A model generated the notes under the pieces. The model ran no database searches, was not told the origin of the DNA, and worked only from the letters and a program-made list of their open reading frames with translations. Shown piece by piece: positions 62,029 through 64,000 of a stretch of 64,000 bases of DNA (position 1 is the stretch's first letter; each line of letters starts with the position of its first letter). The DNA is from CAYVQE01 sp964633205 (lineage in GTDB: Bacteria > Myxococcota > B64-G9), in NCBI GenBank assembly GCA_964633205.1, contig CAZWFN010000014.1, forward strand, positions 1-64,000. Direction: 5' to 3'. The position numbers and the translations under genes were made by a program.

Positions 62029-62703
62029 ATGGACAGACCGGTGACCCCTGAGATGATCGAAGCGACCGTCAAGCCGCTCAAGCGTTCCGACGTGATGCGC
62101 GGCAAGGTCATCACCGCGGGCTGGGAGCCCAACCTGGAGTACGCCTGGGACAACGGCAAGGTGCTGGACGAGTACCTGGATGGCTTCCGCCAGGGCAAGA
62201 TCCTGGGCAAACGCTGCCGCAAATGCAAGCGCATCCTGCTGCCGCCGCGCATCTTCTGCGAGCTGTGCTGGCGCCCGACCGACGAGTGGGTCGAGCTGCC
62301 CGACACCGGCACCATCAACACCTTCTGTGTCTCCTACGTCGATTGGAAGGCCGGCCGGCTGGACATCGAGGGCGGCGTGCGGCCCTTCACCCCGGCGGTG
62401 ATCGAGATCGACGGTGCCGGCAAGGACAACGGCATCCTGCACCACGTCGACGAGGTCGACCCCTGGGCCATCCACATCGGCATGAAGGTCAAGGCCGTCT
62501 GGAAGCCGGCGGCCGAGCGCGAGGGCTCGGTCACCGACCTGCTCTACTTCAAGCCGGTCGGCCGGGTGCGCCCGGGCAAGCCGCCGGCGGTGGTGGGCGC
62601 GGGCAAGAAGAAGGTGGCCAAGAAGAGCGCCAAGAAATCGGCGAAGAAGACCGCCGAGAAGAGCGCCAAGAAGAGCGCCAAGCGCGGCTCGCGCAAGCGC
62701 TAG
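62029..62703 (+). CDS. DUF35 OB-fold acyl-CoA-binding protein with Lys/Ala-rich tail
   Basis: 224 residues. The DUF35 N-terminal zinc ribbon (CRKCKR, CELCW) and OB-fold (TGTINTFCVSYVDWKAGRL, to LYFKPVG) are clear. These proteins bind and channel acyl-CoA in complexes with thiolase subunits, as in archaeal HMG-CoA synthesis and BbsAB. The last about 35 residues consist of AKKSAKKSAKKTAEKSAKK-type repeats, resembling histone H1 tails, which is not normal for this family. The tail is in frame and ends at a stop. ATG follows GGGAGGCGAGTC. Sequence is consistent with a soluble subunit of the four-gene complex. Confidence 0.82.
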   Translation: MDRPVTPEMIEATVKPLKRSDVMRGKVITAGWEPNLEYAWDNGKVLDEYLDGFRQGKILGKRCRKCKRILLPPRIFCELCWRPTDEWVELPDTGTINTFCVSYVDWKAGRLDIEGGVRPFTPAVIEIDGAGKDNGILHHVDEVDPWAIHIGMKVKAVWKPAAEREGSVTDLLYFKPVGRVRPGKPPAVVGAGKKKVAKKSAKKSAKKTAEKSAKKSAKRGSRKR

Positions 62704-62778
62704 GCCCTTGGTGATGCCCGAGCGACAATACATGGTCGAAACGAATGAAGCCACAAGAAGGCAGGCACGATTAAGCCA

Positions 62779-62812
62779 ACACCCGATGCAAGCGAAGGCT
62801 TGCGTCGGGTGT
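62779..62812. promoter_or_regulatory. intercistronic hairpin between the DUF35 genes
   Basis: A 15-bp stem (one G-T pair) from 62779-62793 and 62798-62812 with loop GAAG, 25 bp before the second DUF35 gene and without a T-tract. It could separate expression of the last gene, protect mRNA ends, or attenuate. The remainder of 62704-62836 shows nothing more. Confidence 0.5.
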
Positions 62813-62836
62813 AGGACCTGTCGGAGGAATTGAGCC

Positions 62837-63310
62837 ATGGCACTGATCGAACGCACCCAGGATACCCGCCGGGCCACCTACTGGCCGGGCCGGATCCCGA
62901 TGAACTACGTCTACACCGCCGGCCGCGCCGGCGAGGTGTTCTACCAGAAGCTCAAGGCGGGCCGCTTCACCGGCGCCGTCTGCGAGAAGTGCGGCAGCGT
63001 CTACCTGCCGGCGCGCATGTTCTGCGAGCGCTGCTTCGAGCGCATCGAGGGCAACTGGGTCGACGTGCCCAACTCCGGCGTGGTCGAGAGCTTCACCGTC
63101 AGCCACGAGACCTACGACGGCAAGCCCCATGCGCCGACCATCGTGGCGCTGATCCGGCTCGACGGCACCGACGGCTGCCTGACCCACTGGCTGGGCAAGA
63201 TCGAGCCCGACGAGGTCTTCATCGGCATGCCGGTCAAGGCGGTGTTCAAGCCCAAGGCCAAGCGCCAGGGCAGCCTGCTCGACATCGAGCACTTCGTACC
63301 CGCCATCTGA
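62837..63310 (+). CDS. DUF35 OB-fold acyl-CoA-binding protein (second copy)
   Basis: 157 residues with zinc ribbon CEKCGS and CERCF (about 49-73) and an OB-fold ending in VFKPKAKRQGSLLDIEHF. Without the Lys-rich tail it is a normal DUF35 protein. It follows an intercistronic hairpin and ATG after GGAGG. Together with the preceding DUF35 gene and two thiolases it forms two thiolase plus two DUF35 subunits, a stoichiometry seen in some acyl-CoA complexes of anaerobic degraders, although here the thiolase catalytic residues are atypical. Confidence 0.85.
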   Translation: MALIERTQDTRRATYWPGRIPMNYVYTAGRAGEVFYQKLKAGRFTGAVCEKCGSVYLPARMFCERCFERIEGNWVDVPNSGVVESFTVSHETYDGKPHAPTIVALIRLDGTDGCLTHWLGKIEPDEVFIGMPVKAVFKPKAKRQGSLLDIEHFVPAI

Positions 63311-63428
63311 GCGGCCGCGCCCAGCGACCCGACGCACCACCCCCCGCGGCGCCTCAGCCGGACGCCGAGCTGGCCCGGCTGGTGGACACGCTGGACGGTG
63401 ACGCCGACCCGCATTCCAGCGAACGTGA

Positions 63429-63774
63429 CCACCTTTTCGCTACCACGTCAGGGTGACCGACGAGTCGGGGCGGCAGCTCTGTGAGTCGTCGAAAATGAGG
63501 TGCATGGGTGGGCTGGGTACGACCAAGACGGTAGAGCCTGGCGCCGAGTACAGTGAACGCCTGCTGCTCAACTGGTACGCACCCCGCGCCGGGATGGTTC
63601 GACGTCGTCGTCTTCGGGAACCCCTGGGGCGAGGTCTCCGACGACGCCAACACCGCGTGGATCGGAGGCATCGACATCGATGTCGAATTTTCCGGCATTA
63701 ACGTGTATAGTCTTGCGGCAGCTTCGGCGATGGTCGCCGCTGTGGAATGCGACGAGCCAAGTGCTCGCGAATGA
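63429..63774 (+). pseudogene. frameshifted remnant of a beta-sandwich-like protein gene
   Basis: Two reading frames together give one plausible protein. The first frame (from about 63429) yields YHVRVTDESGRQL and VEPGAEYSERLLLNWYAP. Near 63594, one extra base shifts to a second frame that gives GWFDVVVFGNPWGEVSDD and TAWIGGIDIDVEF. The joined sequence reads as a single domain, so either the gene is broken or the base is an assembly error. Upstream sequence 63311-63428 shows further broken coding-like sequence. No family recognised. Its composition is less GC-rich than the surrounding genes. Confidence 0.45.
63706..63711 (+). promoter_or_regulatory. candidate -10 of the cold-shock gene
   Basis: TATAGT, five of six to consensus, 80 bp before the TTG start, without a convincing -35. 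A long leader would suit a cold-shock gene. Confidence 0.35.
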
Positions 63775-63790
63775 TGAGGGAGATAGAACA

Positions 63791-63988
63791 TTGATTGAAG
63801 GAACGATCAAACGGCTCACCGACCGAGGTTTCGGTTTCATCGAAAACGAATCAGGTGAGGACATCTTTTTTCACATGTCCGGGCTCGAAGGCGTGACGTT
63901 CGAGGAGCTGCGCGAAGGCCAGCGCGTCACGTTCGAAGAGGGTCAGGGTCCGAAGGGCAAGCGGGCCGAAAAAGTTCGCCCGGTTTGA
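63791..63988 (+). CDS. CspA-family cold-shock protein
   Basis: 65 residues with a full cold-shock domain: RNP1 (DRGFGFIEN), RNP2 (EDIFFH) and the conserved C-terminal REGQRVTFEEGQGPKGKRAEKV. It binds single-stranded RNA or DNA and acts as an RNA chaperone. TTG start after GAGGGAGAT. The start is chosen where the CSD begins; further upstream frame has no homology. It follows the broken gene and is complete before the window ends. Confidence 0.9.
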   Translation: MIEGTIKRLTDRGFGFIENESGEDIFFHMSGLEGVTFEELREGQRVTFEEGQGPKGKRAEKVRPV

Positions 63989-64000
63989 CGGACGCAGTAT

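Overview
The window is a dense, very GC-rich bacterial segment of about 50 protein genes and one tRNA. The mix suggests a Myxococcota-like (former Deltaproteobacteria) genome: many Cys-rich or Ala/Gly-rich lipoproteins with CDGxDNDCDG-type repeats, an operonic chemotaxis cluster carrying a HEAT-repeat protein, NtrC and TetR regulators, and thiolase/DUF35 modules. A 100-N run inside a 12-bp tandem repeat shows this is a scaffold, probably a draft or metagenome assembly. Taxonomy is inferred from gene style only.

Layout. 1-3.1 kb: a double-ACT protein, a sigma54 response regulator, and a divergent ThiI/MnmA-like tRNA-thiolation ATPase. 3.2-13.5 kb: a tightly coupled chemotaxis operon (cheY, cheA, two cheW, an MCP, a HEAT protein, cheR, cheB), mostly with 1-4 nt overlaps. 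13.5-25 kb: secreted and lipoprotein genes, a TetR regulator, an inositol-monophosphatase homologue, a CpsB-like PHP phosphatase with a UPF0104 membrane protein, a ceramidase-like lipoprotein, a Kazal-type lipoprotein and a zinc-ribbon protein. At 25.1 kb lies tRNA-Met(CAU) with promoter and terminator. 25.3-34.7 kb: a short-chain dehydrogenase, a MopE/FGE-like lipoprotein, a trypanosome-type 6-phosphofructokinase, an outer-membrane-like protein, a VWA protein with a sensor kinase/response regulator pair, and a sulfotransferase. 34.7-35.1 kb: minisatellite and gap. 35.1-45.1 kb: a Yip1-like membrane protein, an M16 peptidase pair, a PAS protein, a NadD-NadE fusion and a secreted EEP-family hydrolase. 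45.1-56.5 kb: a 2059-residue alpha-2-macroglobulin, a metallophosphoesterase with membrane segments, a cold-shock-like mini-protein and a tricorn-type protease. 56.7-63.3 kb: a GyrI-like His-rich lipoprotein, an isochorismatase-like hydrolase, a membrane protein, and a four-gene module of two atypical thiolases and two DUF35 proteins. 63.3-64 kb: a frameshifted gene remnant and a CspA-type cold-shock gene.

How the genes work together. The chemotaxis operon is a complete signalling array with its own adaptation enzymes. The M16 pair looks like an active/inactive peptidase couple at the envelope. A2M, tricorn and the Kazal protein add protease control and peptide turnover. The fused NadD-NadE would carry nicotinate mononucleotide to NAD in one polypeptide. 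The two thiolases and two DUF35 proteins probably form a hetero-oligomeric acyl-CoA C-C bond enzyme. Its thiolases lack the usual nucleophile, so it is the best candidate here for unusual chemistry.
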